From Sedimentitalea sp042687825 (lineage in GTDB: Bacteria; Pseudomonadota; Alphaproteobacteria; Rhodobacterales; Rhodobacteraceae), in the NCBI RefSeq assembly GCF_042687825.1, contig NZ_JBHUQE010000023.1, positions 1 to 41,404 on the forward strand: DNA of 41,404 bases, in the 5' to 3' direction. Under the pieces are notes generated by a model. The model worked only from the letters and a program-made list of their open reading frames with translations, was not told the DNA's origin and made no database searches. Position 1 is the stretch's first letter. Each line of letters begins with the position of its first letter. This document shows, piece after piece, positions 25,090 through 33,443 of this stretch. Position numbers and translations under genes: made by a program.

Positions 25090-26046
25090 ATGAAACCGGC
25101 GGCAATCATCATCGGGCGTAACGAGGGGGAACGGTTTCACGCCTGTCTGGCCTCGCTGGGCGATCGGTTCTCGAATGTCATCTATGTCGACAGCGGCTCG
25201 ACCGATGGCAGTATCGAGGCGGCGCAGGCCGCCGGGATCGAGGTGGTGCATCTGGACACCAGCCAGCCCTTCACCGCCGCACGGGCGCGCAATGCCGGGC
25301 TGGAGCGGCTGAACGGCAGGGACGACAAGCCGGACTTCGTGCAGTTCATCGATGGGGATTGCGTTCTGCAACCCGACTGGATCAAAACCGCAACGGATTT
25401 CCTGCGCGACACACCCCAAGCGGCGATGGTCTGCGGCCGCCGGCGGGAACGCTTTCCACAAGCCTCGGTCTACAACCATCTCATCGACGCAGAATGGGAT
25501 ACGCCCCATGGCCAGGTCAGCGCCTGTGGTGGCGACGTGCTGGGGCGGATGACCGCACTGAACCAGGTCGACGGGTTCAACCCGGACCTGATCGCCGGCG
25601 AAGAACCGGAACTGTGCCTGCGGCTGCGTGCAAAAGGCTGGGACATCTGGCGCATCGATGCCGAGATGACACTGCACGACGCGGCAATGACCCGGTTCAA
25701 CCAATGGTGGCAGCGGGCGCGGCGGGCCGGCTATACCTATGCCGAGGGCGTCGCCATGTATGGCCGCAGCCCGGAACGCTACAAGCGGCGTGAACTTGCC
25801 AGCGCTTTGACCTGGGGGCTGGGTCTGCCGCTGGCCCTCTTGTTTGCCGCCATCGCCCTGACCCCCTGGATGCTGGCCGGCTTTCTGATCTATCCGCTGC
25901 AGGTGCTGCGGCTGCGCCGGCGCGGCCTGCCCTGGGCGCAGGCGCTGTTTCTGACCCTGGGCAAGTTCCCCGAGACCCAGGGTGCCCTGACCTATGGCTG
26001 GCGCCGCCTGATCGGTGCCCGGGCGCGTCTGATCGAATACAAGTGA
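25090..26046 (+). CDS. GT2-family glycosyltransferase with C-terminal membrane segment
   Basis: A 318-residue GT-A enzyme: AAIIIGRNEGERFHACLASL at the start, IYVDSGSTDGS, FIDGDCVLQPDW as the DXD motif, and EEPELCLRLRAKGWDIWRID. Hydrophobic stretches at about residues 240-275 suggest attachment to the inner membrane, as in ExoA-like enzymes. The frame opens at 25027, but the ATG at 25090 starts just before the first beta-strand and two bases after the acetyltransferase stop. Last gene of the polymerase operon. It converges on the flippase gene, leaving only three bases between the two stops. Confidence 0.88.
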   Translation: MKPAAIIIGRNEGERFHACLASLGDRFSNVIYVDSGSTDGSIEAAQAAGIEVVHLDTSQPFTAARARNAGLERLNGRDDKPDFVQFIDGDCVLQPDWIKTATDFLRDTPQAAMVCGRRRERFPQASVYNHLIDAEWDTPHGQVSACGGDVLGRMTALNQVDGFNPDLIAGEEPELCLRLRAKGWDIWRIDAEMTLHDAAMTRFNQWWQRARRAGYTYAEGVAMYGRSPERYKRRELASALTWGLGLPLALLFAAIALTPWMLAGFLIYPLQVLRLRRRGLPWAQALFLTLGKFPETQGALTYGWRRLIGARARLIEYK

Positions 26047-26049
26047 GGC

Positions 26050-27462
26050 TCAGCCGCCCAACCCGCGCAGCACCTCGGCAACCGCGGTGTCATGCAGGCC
26101 CAAAACGCCCGCAGCCCCCAGCACGATGACAATCAGGAAACCCAGATCCAGCAGCGGGTCCCAACCGCCTTCGCGCTGCGCGAACCAGGCGGTCAGCGGA
26201 TAGACCAGCAGGATGGCCAGTCCGGGGGCGACGGTGGCGCCCAATATGCCGAATTCCGCGACCAGCAGGATCAGCAGCGCCAGCTGCAAGCTGCCCAGAA
26301 CGACCAGATAGATGGTGAAAATCCGCGACTTGCCCACCGCCAGGAACAGAACGCTATAGGCGTTCAGGACCAGTGTCGGCAGATAGGTCAGGCTCAGCAG
26401 CACCATGATCGGGCCGGCCAGAGCATATTCCGCCTCATAGAGCACGCCGATCAGCCAGTCCCCGGTCAGGGCAAAGGTCAGCCCGAGCCCGACCAGCGCG
26501 GCCCCCAGCCCCCCCCGCGCCAGGCGAATCTTGCGCAGATTTCCCGGATCCGCGCCCGGCGGCGCCTTGGCATAGACCGGCATCAGCACCCGGCTGCCGA
26601 GCTGGAAACCGACCATCAGCGGCACCGAGGCCATGAAAAAGCCGATATTATAGACGCCCAGTTCCCCGATGGTGATGAACTTGCCCAGAACCGCGCGGTC
26701 GGCATTGTTGATCAGGAACCCGGCCATCGACCCGATGAAAATGTATTTGCCGAAATGGAACAGTTCTGAAAAGGCCGCGCGATCCCAGGCCAGACGATCC
26801 CGGGGACCGGGCAGCAGCCGATGCGACAGCACGGTCTTGGCCGTACTGCCAACCAGCGTGCCCAGCAGCAGCGCCCAGACCGATTGCGTCACCCAGGCCA
26901 GCAGCACCATCACGACGATGCCGGCCACCTGGCTGCTCAGTTCCAGCGCCGTCAGGCGGCCCAGGGCAATATGCCGGTTGGCCACCGCCAGCCGCATCGA
27001 CTGGAACCCCAGAATGACCATGTTGAACCCCGCCACCGGCAGCAGCGCGGCCAGTTGCGGCTGATCGTAGAACTGGGCCATCGGCAGGGCCAGGGCCAGT
27101 GTCAGCAGCCACAGCAGGATCCCGCGTCCGATCTGCAGGCTCCAGGCGGTGTTGAGAAAGGCCGGATCGTCGCCGCGCCGGTTCTGCACGATCGCGGTGT
27201 TTATGCCGGTGTCCGAGAACATCTCGAGCCCGGTCAGCACCACCATTACCAGCGCCATCAGACCAAAGGCCTCGGGAAACAGCAGCCGCGTCAGCACCAG
27301 GTTGGACAGCAGACGCAGAAACTGCTGCGTACCAAAACCGAGAAAGGTAAAGGCGGTGCCGCGCAGCGCCCGGGCACGCAGACCGTCGCCCCCCATGAGA
27401 CCGCGCAGACGCTCCGGGATCACCGAGCCGCGGCCCTGGTTCTCAGAACCGCCTTGCGCCAT
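26050..27462 (-). CDS. Wzx-like polysaccharide flippase (MOP superfamily)
   Basis: A 470-residue membrane protein with about 12-14 hydrophobic helices and the N-terminal pattern of lipopolysaccharide biosynthesis flippases (RGTAFTFLGFGTQQFLRLLSN, LTRLLFPEAFGLMALVMV, TGINTAIVQNRRGDD). It should move undecaprenyl-linked repeat units from the cytoplasmic to the periplasmic leaflet. A GTG at 27486 would add eight residues; the ATG at 27462 is preferred. Last gene of the minus-strand group that starts with the SGNH hydrolase and carbamoyltransferase module, 112 bases after the carbamoyltransferase stop, with a small hairpin in that gap. Confidence 0.88.
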   Translation of the reverse strand: MAQGGSENQGRGSVIPERLRGLMGGDGLRARALRGTAFTFLGFGTQQFLRLLSNLVLTRLLFPEAFGLMALVMVVLTGLEMFSDTGINTAIVQNRRGDDPAFLNTAWSLQIGRGILLWLLTLALALPMAQFYDQPQLAALLPVAGFNMVILGFQSMRLAVANRHIALGRLTALELSSQVAGIVVMVLLAWVTQSVWALLLGTLVGSTAKTVLSHRLLPGPRDRLAWDRAAFSELFHFGKYIFIGSMAGFLINNADRAVLGKFITIGELGVYNIGFFMASVPLMVGFQLGSRVLMPVYAKAPPGADPGNLRKIRLARGGLGAALVGLGLTFALTGDWLIGVLYEAEYALAGPIMVLLSLTYLPTLVLNAYSVLFLAVGKSRIFTIYLVVLGSLQLALLILLVAEFGILGATVAPGLAILLVYPLTAWFAQREGGWDPLLDLGFLIVIVLGAAGVLGLHDTAVAEVLRGLGG

Positions 27463-27540
27463 TGCCTGTCCCGACCTGTTCTGCACCGTCCTGTCATCCT
27501 GTCCCGCATGTCACTCGCTGGCCTTTTCGGCATGCCGGGC

Positions 27541-27558
27541 CCGGTCGTTCATGACCGG
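27541..27558 (-). terminator. short hairpin between carbamoyltransferase and flippase genes
   Basis: CCGGTC (27541-27546) pairs with GACCGG (27553-27558) around a 6-base loop, 16 bases past the carbamoyltransferase stop. There is no T-run. It could be a weak terminator or a processing site. Confidence 0.25.
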
Positions 27559-27574
27559 ACGCGGGAGCCGCGCG

Positions 27575-29419
27575 TCAATCCAGCTCGTATTTGTTCTTGT
27601 AGTCTTCGCGCAGCGCCGGATCCTGGTCTTCTTTCTTCAGCACCGTGTTGCCCACGACCAGAACGTCCATATCCGTGCCCATGAAACAGCGGAACGCGTC
27701 CTCGGGCGTGCAGACGATGGGTTCGCCGCGCACGTTGAACGAGGTGTTCACCACGACCGGACAGCCGGTCAGATCGCGAAACGCCGTGATCAGCCGATGA
27801 TACAGCGGGTTGGTGTCCGCATGCACCGTCTGGATGCGGGCGGAATAATCCACATGGGTGATCGCCGGCAATTCCGAGCGTTTGACATTCAGTTTCTCGA
27901 TGCCGAACAGCCCCTCCTCTTCGGCGGTCATGGTCCGGCAACGGTCCTGACGCAGATGGTCCACCAGCAGCATATAGGGGCTGTCATGGTCCAGGTTGAA
28001 CCACTGCGCCATGTCCTCGCGCAGAACCGACGGGGCAAAGGGGCGAAAGCTTTCGCGGAACTTGACCTTGAGATTCAGGGTCTTCTGCATGCTTTCCGAG
28101 CGCGGATCGCCCAGAATCGAGCGCCCGCCAAGGGCGCGGGGTCCGAACTCCATGCGCCCGTTGAACCAGCCGACCGCCTTGCCATCGGCCAGGGCCTGGG
28201 CCGCGTGGTCGATCATTTCGGCCTCATCCAGCGTCTCGAATTTCGCGCCGATCGCGCCCAGGCGGCGCTCGATCTCGGGCTGTGCAAAGACCGGACCCAG
28301 ATAGCTGCCGCGCATGCCGTCGCGCTGGCTGCGGTCCAGGACCCGGTCCTGGTCCAGTTCCTGATGCCAGGCCGCGCAGGCGGCACCGAGCGCGCCGCCG
28401 GCATCGCCCGCCGCGGGCTGGATCCAGATGTCCTTGAAAGCGCCGTCGCGCAGGATCTTGCCATTGGCCACGCAATTCAGCGCCACGCCGCCGGCCATGC
28501 AGAGATTGGGAATGCCGTATTCCGCCGCCAGATGCCGCGCCATGGTCAGAACGATTTCCTCGGTGACCGCCTGGACCGAGGCCGCCATGTCCATGTGGAA
28601 CTGTTCCAGAAGCTCGCTGTCGGGTTTGCGCACCGGCCGGCCGAACAGTTCGGAAAACCGCGCATTGGTCATCGTCAGCCCGGTGGCATAGTTGAAATAG
28701 CGCTGGTTCAGCCGGAACGAGCCGTCGGGCTTGAGATCGACCAGTTCCTTCAGGATCAGATCCTTGAAACGGGGCTCGCCATAGGGCGCCAGGCCCATGA
28801 CCTTGTATTCGCCGCTGTTGACCTTGAAGCCGGTATAATAGGTGACCGCGGAATAGAGCAGGCCCAGGGAATGCGGAAAATGGATTTCCTTTTTCATCTC
28901 CAGGGATTTGCCGCGGCCGATGGCGACGGTGGTCGTGGCCCATTCGCCGACACCGTCCAGCGTCAGCACCACGGCCTCGTCAAAGGGCGAGGGGTAAAAG
29001 GCGCTGGCCGCATGGCTCATGTGGTGTTCGGCAAATAGCAGCTTGTCGCGGAACTGCGCCTTGGGATCGATCCCGCGCAGCTCTTTCAGGATCAGGTCCT
29101 TTTGAAACAGCTTTTCGCGGATCCAGACCGGGATCGCCATCTGGAAAGACCGGAACCCCCGCGGCGCATTGGCCAGATAGGTTTCCAGCAGGCGCTCGAA
29201 CTTGAGGAACGGCTTGTCGTAAAACGCCACATGATCCAGGTCGGCCAGCTTGAGGCCGCCTTCTTCCAGCACGTATTCGATCGCCTTGCGGGGAAAGCCC
29301 GCATCGTGCTTTTTCCGGGTAAAGCGTTCTTCCTGCGCGGCTGCCACGACCTGCCCGTCCACCAGCAGCGCGGCCGCGCTGTCATGATAGAACGAGGAAA
29401 GACCAAGGATGGCTGTCAT
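27575..29419 (-). CDS. O-carbamoyltransferase, NodU/CmcH family
   Basis: A 614-residue enzyme that uses carbamoyl phosphate and ATP to form carbamoyl-adenylate and transfers the carbamoyl group to a hydroxyl. The N-terminal domain has GLSSFYHDSAAALL with the catalytic His12, then AAQEERFTRKKHD. The middle has FAEHHMSHAASAFYPSPF, TLDGVGEW and a CMAGGVALNCVANGKI block. The C-terminal domain includes GWFNGRMEFGPRALGGRSILGDPR and VNTSFNVRGEPIVCTPEDA. Length is normal for the family. AAGGTGG precedes the ATG. It lies directly downstream of DUF5989 and SxtJ-like genes, the same partners as in cyanobacterial saxitoxin clusters. A sugar hydroxyl of the polysaccharide is the likely acceptor, as with NodU on Nod factors. 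Confidence 0.93.
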   Translation of the reverse strand: MTAILGLSSFYHDSAAALLVDGQVVAAAQEERFTRKKHDAGFPRKAIEYVLEEGGLKLADLDHVAFYDKPFLKFERLLETYLANAPRGFRSFQMAIPVWIREKLFQKDLILKELRGIDPKAQFRDKLLFAEHHMSHAASAFYPSPFDEAVVLTLDGVGEWATTTVAIGRGKSLEMKKEIHFPHSLGLLYSAVTYYTGFKVNSGEYKVMGLAPYGEPRFKDLILKELVDLKPDGSFRLNQRYFNYATGLTMTNARFSELFGRPVRKPDSELLEQFHMDMAASVQAVTEEIVLTMARHLAAEYGIPNLCMAGGVALNCVANGKILRDGAFKDIWIQPAAGDAGGALGAACAAWHQELDQDRVLDRSQRDGMRGSYLGPVFAQPEIERRLGAIGAKFETLDEAEMIDHAAQALADGKAVGWFNGRMEFGPRALGGRSILGDPRSESMQKTLNLKVKFRESFRPFAPSVLREDMAQWFNLDHDSPYMLLVDHLRQDRCRTMTAEEEGLFGIEKLNVKRSELPAITHVDYSARIQTVHADTNPLYHRLITAFRDLTGCPVVVNTSFNVRGEPIVCTPEDAFRCFMGTDMDVLVVGNTVLKKEDQDPALREDYKNKYELD

Positions 29420-29477
29420 GGGCGTCCACCTTCAAGTTGGGAAAAGTACCGCGCGCGGGCCGGGGCCCGCCCGGGTC

Positions 29478-29627
29478 TCAGAACACGGTATAGATGAAGG
29501 GCGCGATCGCCGAGCCCTGCGTCAGCACGATCAGCCCGCCCAGCAGGACCATCATCAAGAGGATCGGCAGCAGCCAGAATTTCTTGCGGGCTCTCAGAAA
29601 ATCCCAGAGTTCGGCGACAAAAGACAT
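29478..29627 (-). CDS. DUF5989 / SxtK-like membrane micro-protein
   Basis: A 49-residue protein too short for ordinary gene calling. It starts MSFVAELWDFLRARKKFW, continues with one hydrophobic helix (about residues 19-36) and ends with QGSAIAPFIYTVF. The aromatic, basic N-terminus, the single helix and the S-A-x-A-P-F-I-Y-T-x-F ending match the DUF5989 family closely. A good AGGGAG site lies before the ATG. It is placed between the SxtJ-like gene (35 bases) and the carbamoyltransferase gene (58 bases). DUF5989/SxtK and SxtJ proteins are repeatedly found beside carbamoyltransferases, but their job is unknown. Anchoring or channelling the carbamoyltransferase at the membrane is a reasonable guess. 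Confidence 0.88.
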   Translation of the reverse strand: MSFVAELWDFLRARKKFWLLPILLMMVLLGGLIVLTQGSAIAPFIYTVF

Positions 29628-29662
29628 TGGCAAGCTCCCTTACCTGACGGATGTTTCGTTAT

Positions 29663-30076
29663 TCAGAATTGCTTGCGCATCGAGGTCGGGGCGAGGTCGG
29701 CCTTGTCCCGGTCGATCCAATAGCTTTCGGCCGCCGGATCGAACGTCTGGTTCAGCGGATCCGGGTGCCGGATCCGGCGGATCAGGCCGATCGGCGTGAC
29801 CGTCACGAAAAAGATGATCCCCATGACGATCGGCGAGACGATCTTGCTCAGCAGCATGCCAAACTGAAACCACAGGCGGTTCAGGGGCCGCAGCACATCC
29901 GGCGCCAGAAACGACAGCGCCAGAAAGACCGCCGCGATGATCAGCGCCCAGATCCGGACCGGCCCGCCGCCCAGGACCGGCCAGAACGCGATCAGCGCAA
30001 AGACAGCGGCGAACACCAGGCCAAAGGACCGGTTCGACCCCATTTCGACTTCGGTATGTGCATTCACGTCGGACAT
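29663..30076 (-). CDS. SxtJ-family membrane protein
   Basis: A 137-residue protein with three hydrophobic stretches (about residues 18-36, 40-58 and 78-98) and the SxtJ-like pattern FGLVFAAVFALIAFWP, LAPDVLRPLNRLWFQFGMLL and PIVMGIIFFVTVTPIGLI. A short cytoplasmic tail follows with DPAAESYWIDRD. A strong AAGGAG site precedes the ATG and overlaps the stop of the SGNH gene, so the two are coupled. In saxitoxin-producing cyanobacteria sxtJ sits beside the carbamoyltransferase sxtI; homologues follow carbamoyltransferases in many polysaccharide loci. Its function is unknown. Confidence 0.88.
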   Translation of the reverse strand: MSDVNAHTEVEMGSNRSFGLVFAAVFALIAFWPVLGGGPVRIWALIIAAVFLALSFLAPDVLRPLNRLWFQFGMLLSKIVSPIVMGIIFFVTVTPIGLIRRIRHPDPLNQTFDPAAESYWIDRDKADLAPTSMRKQF

Positions 30077-30088
30077 GCCGCGCGCTCC

Positions 30089-31189
30089 TTAATTTTCGAT
30101 CACGGGGGCCAGGGCCTCCGCAATCACCTTGTAGCCCGCCGCATTCGGATGACCATCCGTCGGCGGATAGATGTTGCCGGTTTGCAGGGCCTGTTCCAGA
30201 ACCGGCCGCAGATCGGTGCGGGCGATTCCGGCCGCATCCAGAATAGCCGCAAGCTCCATCTCTATGGCCTCAAGGTTACCGGCAAGTTTCCGCATGTCCT
30301 GTTGCTGGGCGGGCGTCAGATCCGCCGCGGCGATCCCCGCGAACACATGTTCGCGCACCGGCATGACCGCGACATGCAGCGCAATCCCCTGTTCGGCGCA
30401 ATAATCGGCCATTTCGGTCAGCGCCCGTTGCGTGATCTGCAGCGCCTCGCGGATGCGCGGATCGTCGGCATCGACGAATGTCAGCTTCTGCAGCGGGTCC
30501 AGCACGATCTGTGCCCCCAGATGGTCATAGGCAAAGGCGGTGCCCGATCCCGCCAGGCGCTCGCGCTCGCGGATACTGTCAAACAGCGGGGTCTGCGTGA
30601 TCATCCGGTACAGCACCGAATGGCCCGCCAGCCAGTTCCGCAGCCGCTTGGTCGGCGACTCGCGGCGCGGCGCGGCCAGAAACAGGCCCGCATCCAGCTC
30701 CTCGGCCGCGGGGTTCAGCCGATAGTCCCGCCAATGCGCGTTCGAATAGGCCAGGTTGTAAGTGTCCATCAGATCGTTGCCGAGATAGATCATGACGATC
30801 ACCTGCGCCGGGTCCAGCGCCGGCGCGCGGGTTTTCAGGATATGCAGGTAGTGCAGCGGCCCATAGCCGCCAAGCGCTGCGTTATAGACGCCGGTCCCGG
30901 TCGCCTGCTGCATCTGCGCCGGCCAGGCTTCGCGGGATTTCGCCATGATGCCGTAGGTCATGGAATCGCCGATGGCCAGCACCTCGGCGGTTTCCGGCAC
31001 CTGCGGGTTGCGATAACCCCAATCGTCATGGCCGCCGGCCCCGGGGGCAATGCGGTGATTGAGCACCGGATCGGCCTCGGTCTCGATCGCCAGATAGTCC
31101 ACCGGATCAAAGGCGATGCGCACCACCGCCTCGGCCAGCAGGACCGACACCAGGGCGGACACCATGAACGTCACGATATTCTTTAACAA
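30089..31189 (-). CDS. SGNH/GDSL-type hydrolase with N-terminal membrane anchor
   Basis: A 366-residue protein with one N-terminal hydrophobic segment (residues 6-22) and a periplasmic SGNH domain. The nucleophile serine is in block I, AIGDSMTYG; NAALGGYGP gives the block II glycine, YLGNDLMD the block III asparagine, and TDGHPNAAGY the catalytic Asp-x-x-His. Such proteins act as esterases or O-acyltransferases on polysaccharides. It could complete the SGNH-less membrane acyltransferase at 12113, or remove substituents during export. Start is uncertain: a TTG at 31189 has AGAGG 11 bases before it and gives a normal anchor with a basic N-terminus; the ATG at 31165 would remove that charge. It is first in the carbamoylation operon. 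Confidence 0.82.
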   Translation of the reverse strand: MLKNIVTFMVSALVSVLLAEAVVRIAFDPVDYLAIETEADPVLNHRIAPGAGGHDDWGYRNPQVPETAEVLAIGDSMTYGIMAKSREAWPAQMQQATGTGVYNAALGGYGPLHYLHILKTRAPALDPAQVIVMIYLGNDLMDTYNLAYSNAHWRDYRLNPAAEELDAGLFLAAPRRESPTKRLRNWLAGHSVLYRMITQTPLFDSIRERERLAGSGTAFAYDHLGAQIVLDPLQKLTFVDADDPRIREALQITQRALTEMADYCAEQGIALHVAVMPVREHVFAGIAAADLTPAQQQDMRKLAGNLEAIEMELAAILDAAGIARTDLRPVLEQALQTGNIYPPTDGHPNAAGYKVIAEALAPVIEN

Positions 31190-31351
31190 AAAACGCTGAA
31201 CCTCTGCGGGGGGGTGAAAACCGGCGCCACTATAGTGATCGCGGGTCCGGGTGCAAAAGGAATCGTATCGTTCCGGTTGTGTGTTGCCCTTGTAACGACA
31301 AATCCGCCCCGCAGGCGCCATTGCACCACCGGACCGGGCCTTTCCCGGCGC

Positions 31352-32467
31352 TTAGATCGCGCCGGCGCGGCTGAAGACGCCAAAGAAGTTGCCGATGACA
31401 TTGCTGACGGTCAGGGCGTCGTTGATCGGCGATTCCGTGGCCATGACCAGATCGTCCGGGTTGATCCGGAATGTCCGGGCCGAAAACAGCCCGTCCGCGG
31501 TGGTCAGGTCCAGCGTGAACACCACCCGGGTCTGGCGCGGGCCGCGCACCCCGGCGCGGGTGGCCGAGGCGGGGTATTCGCGCAGGATCAACAGCCCCTT
31601 GGGATCGGCCTTGTTGTCCTGAAACCCGCCCATGATCGACACCGCGTCCATCGCCGACATCTCGTCCTTGGAAAAGATGTGCAGATCCTCTTCGCCAGTG
31701 GCGCCAAAGGACAGGAAATAGCGCTCGTCCTCTTCCAGAAAGACCCGGTCGCCGCCGCGCAGCAGCGTGTCCAGCCGGGGATCGTTCAAGAGCTTGTCCA
31801 CCGAGGTGCCATAGATCCGCCCGCCCCGCATCAGCCGGATCTGCGGGTTGTTCAGGTTGGCGCTGATACCGCCGCCGGCCGAGATCAGCCCCAGCACGGT
31901 GTAGTTGCGGTCCGGCATCGGATAGGTGCCCGGCTGCAGCACGCCGCTGACCAGATCGACCGAATTGTTGCGCCCCTCGGTCATGCTCAGCTGCACCTGG
32001 GCCGAGGGCACGATCACCTCGAACGCGCTTTGCAGTTCCTCGCGGGCCAGGTCCGGGGTCAGGCCGATGACGCTGACATTGCCGACATAGGGCATGAAGA
32101 TCGACCCGTTGGACGCCACCTCGACATCCGAAAGCTGGATTTCCTTCTGCTCGACCGAGGTCAGCAGCGAATTGTCGGAACTGTCCCAGATCCGCACGTT
32201 CAGCGTGTCGCCGGGCTGGATGATCGATGTGCGCGCGCCCGGGCTGGCGGGGATCCAGCGCAGTTGCTCCTGTTTGCCGGTGGCGGGCCAGTGCGCCACT
32301 GTCGGCAGGAAGGCCCGGGTCACCTGATAGAGCGCGAAATCGGCGGTCTCGCTGTCGGCTTCCTTCAGGATTTCCTCGCTGGCCGGGGCGCCGCCGGGCA
32401 GGCGGCCGCAACTGCTCAGCCCGCCCAGCAGGCCCACCATCACCAGAGTCTTGAAAAGGATGTGCAT
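31352..32467 (-). CDS. Wza-like polysaccharide export outer-membrane lipoprotein
   Basis: A 371-residue outer-membrane export protein (OPX). A lipoprotein signal peptide ends in LSSC with the acylated Cys20. The Poly_export domain follows with SIIQPGDTLNVRIWD, IFMPYVGNVSVIGLTPDLAREEL, and SLBB-type segments SGVLQPGTYPMPDRNYTVLGLISAGGG and a later RGGDRVFLEED. It should form the translocation channel for the polysaccharide. The gene is divergent from the epimerase/sugar-transferase genes with an 85-base shared promoter region, and its stop is followed by a 162-base gap to the carbamoylation operon on the same strand. No Wzc-type partner is visible in this window. Confidence 0.92.
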   Translation of the reverse strand: MHILFKTLVMVGLLGGLSSCGRLPGGAPASEEILKEADSETADFALYQVTRAFLPTVAHWPATGKQEQLRWIPASPGARTSIIQPGDTLNVRIWDSSDNSLLTSVEQKEIQLSDVEVASNGSIFMPYVGNVSVIGLTPDLAREELQSAFEVIVPSAQVQLSMTEGRNNSVDLVSGVLQPGTYPMPDRNYTVLGLISAGGGISANLNNPQIRLMRGGRIYGTSVDKLLNDPRLDTLLRGGDRVFLEEDERYFLSFGATGEEDLHIFSKDEMSAMDAVSIMGGFQDNKADPKGLLILREYPASATRAGVRGPRQTRVVFTLDLTTADGLFSARTFRINPDDLVMATESPINDALTVSNVIGNFFGVFSRAGAI

Positions 32468-32552
32468 CGCGCTGTTGGCCTGTATAGGGGTGGGCGGAAT
32501 TCGGTCGGCAAAATACTGTTACAAGGGACCGGGTCAACAGCACAGGGGTCAG
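32468..32552. promoter_or_regulatory. divergent promoter region between export and epimerase genes
   Basis: These 85 bases separate the export lipoprotein gene (minus) from the epimerase gene (plus). GCTGTTG (32471-32477) and CAACAGC (32535-32541) form a widely spaced inverted repeat around the interior. No firm -35/-10 pair could be assigned. Confidence 0.35.
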
Positions 32553-33443
32553 ATGCAGTTTCCCAAGGTTCTGGTTCTGGGCGCAACAGGTCGCATTGGC
32601 ACGATCCTGCGCAAATGCTGGCCGCAAGGGCCACAGGGCCCCCTGTGGCAAAGCCGCACGCCGCGCCCCGGACCGGGCTGGATCGTGCTGGACCCGCTGC
32701 GCGACCCCGCCGCGCTGGCACGGGCCGCGTCCGGATGCCAGGCGATTCTGTGCCTGGCCGGGGTGGTGCCGGGCCGGGGGCAGACGGCGGATCCGCGGGA
32801 CAATATCGCCCTGGCCGAGGCCGCCCTGCGCGCCGGGGCGGCGGCGGGGCAGGGCGGGGCGCCATCGCGGGTGTTCCTGGCCTCGTCCGCGGCGGTCTAT
32901 GGCGCCGCACCGGGCCTGCTGCACGAAGACATGGCGCTGGCGCCGGTCTCGGATTACGGCCGCGCCAAGGCGGCGATGGAGGCCCGCGCCGCCGCGCTGG
33001 GGCGCGAACTGGGCGTGCCGGTCACATCGCTGCGCATCGGCAATGTCGCCGGGGTCGACGCGATCCTGGGCGGCTGGGCCCCCGGGTTTCAGCTGGACCG
33101 CTTTGCCGACGGCACGACGCCCCGGCGCAGCTATATCGGCGCGATCACGCTGGCCCGGGTGCTGGGCGAGCTGCTGGCCGCCGCGGACCTGCCGGATGTG
33201 CTGAATATCGCCGCCCCGGGCGCGATCCGGATGGGCGCCCTGCTGCAGGCCGCCGATCTGGACTGGACGCCGCGCCCGGCACCGGATACCGCCATCCCCG
33301 ACGTGCGGCTGTGCACCGACCGGCTGCAGCGGTTCACCCGCTTTGCCCCCGCCGACAGCACCGCGGCGGCGATGGTGGCCGAATGGCGGCGGCTGACGTC
33401 CGATCCGGACGGAACCGACAGGGGACGGGCGGAAACGGAATGA
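32553..33443 (+). CDS. NAD-dependent epimerase/dehydratase
   Basis: A 296-residue short-chain dehydrogenase-like nucleotide-sugar enzyme. VLVLGATGRIGTILR holds the glycine-rich NAD loop (about residues 6-20). VFLASSAAVYG carries the catalytic serine region, and SDYGRAKAAME the Tyr-x-x-x-Lys pair. The frame is open 34 codons further upstream, but the ATG at 32553 has AGGGG directly before it. The stop overlaps the start of the sugar transferase gene (ATGA). It probably makes the sugar nucleotide that the transferase loads first, for example by 4-epimerisation. Exact substrate unknown. Confidence 0.85.
   Translation: MQFPKVLVLGATGRIGTILRKCWPQGPQGPLWQSRTPRPGPGWIVLDPLRDPAALARAASGCQAILCLAGVVPGRGQTADPRDNIALAEAALRAGAAAGQGGAPSRVFLASSAAVYGAAPGLLHEDMALAPVSDYGRAKAAMEARAAALGRELGVPVTSLRIGNVAGVDAILGGWAPGFQLDRFADGTTPRRSYIGAITLARVLGELLAAADLPDVLNIAAPGAIRMGALLQAADLDWTPRPAPDTAIPDVRLCTDRLQRFTRFAPADSTAAAMVAEWRRLTSDPDGTDRGRAETE

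Noticed and set aside
31214..33439. Very long plus-strand open frame in phase with the sugar transferase (946 codons in total)
   Set aside because: It runs antisense through the Wza-type gene and out of frame through the epimerase gene. Only the last 204 codons encode a recognisable protein. Long antisense frames are common in high-GC DNA.
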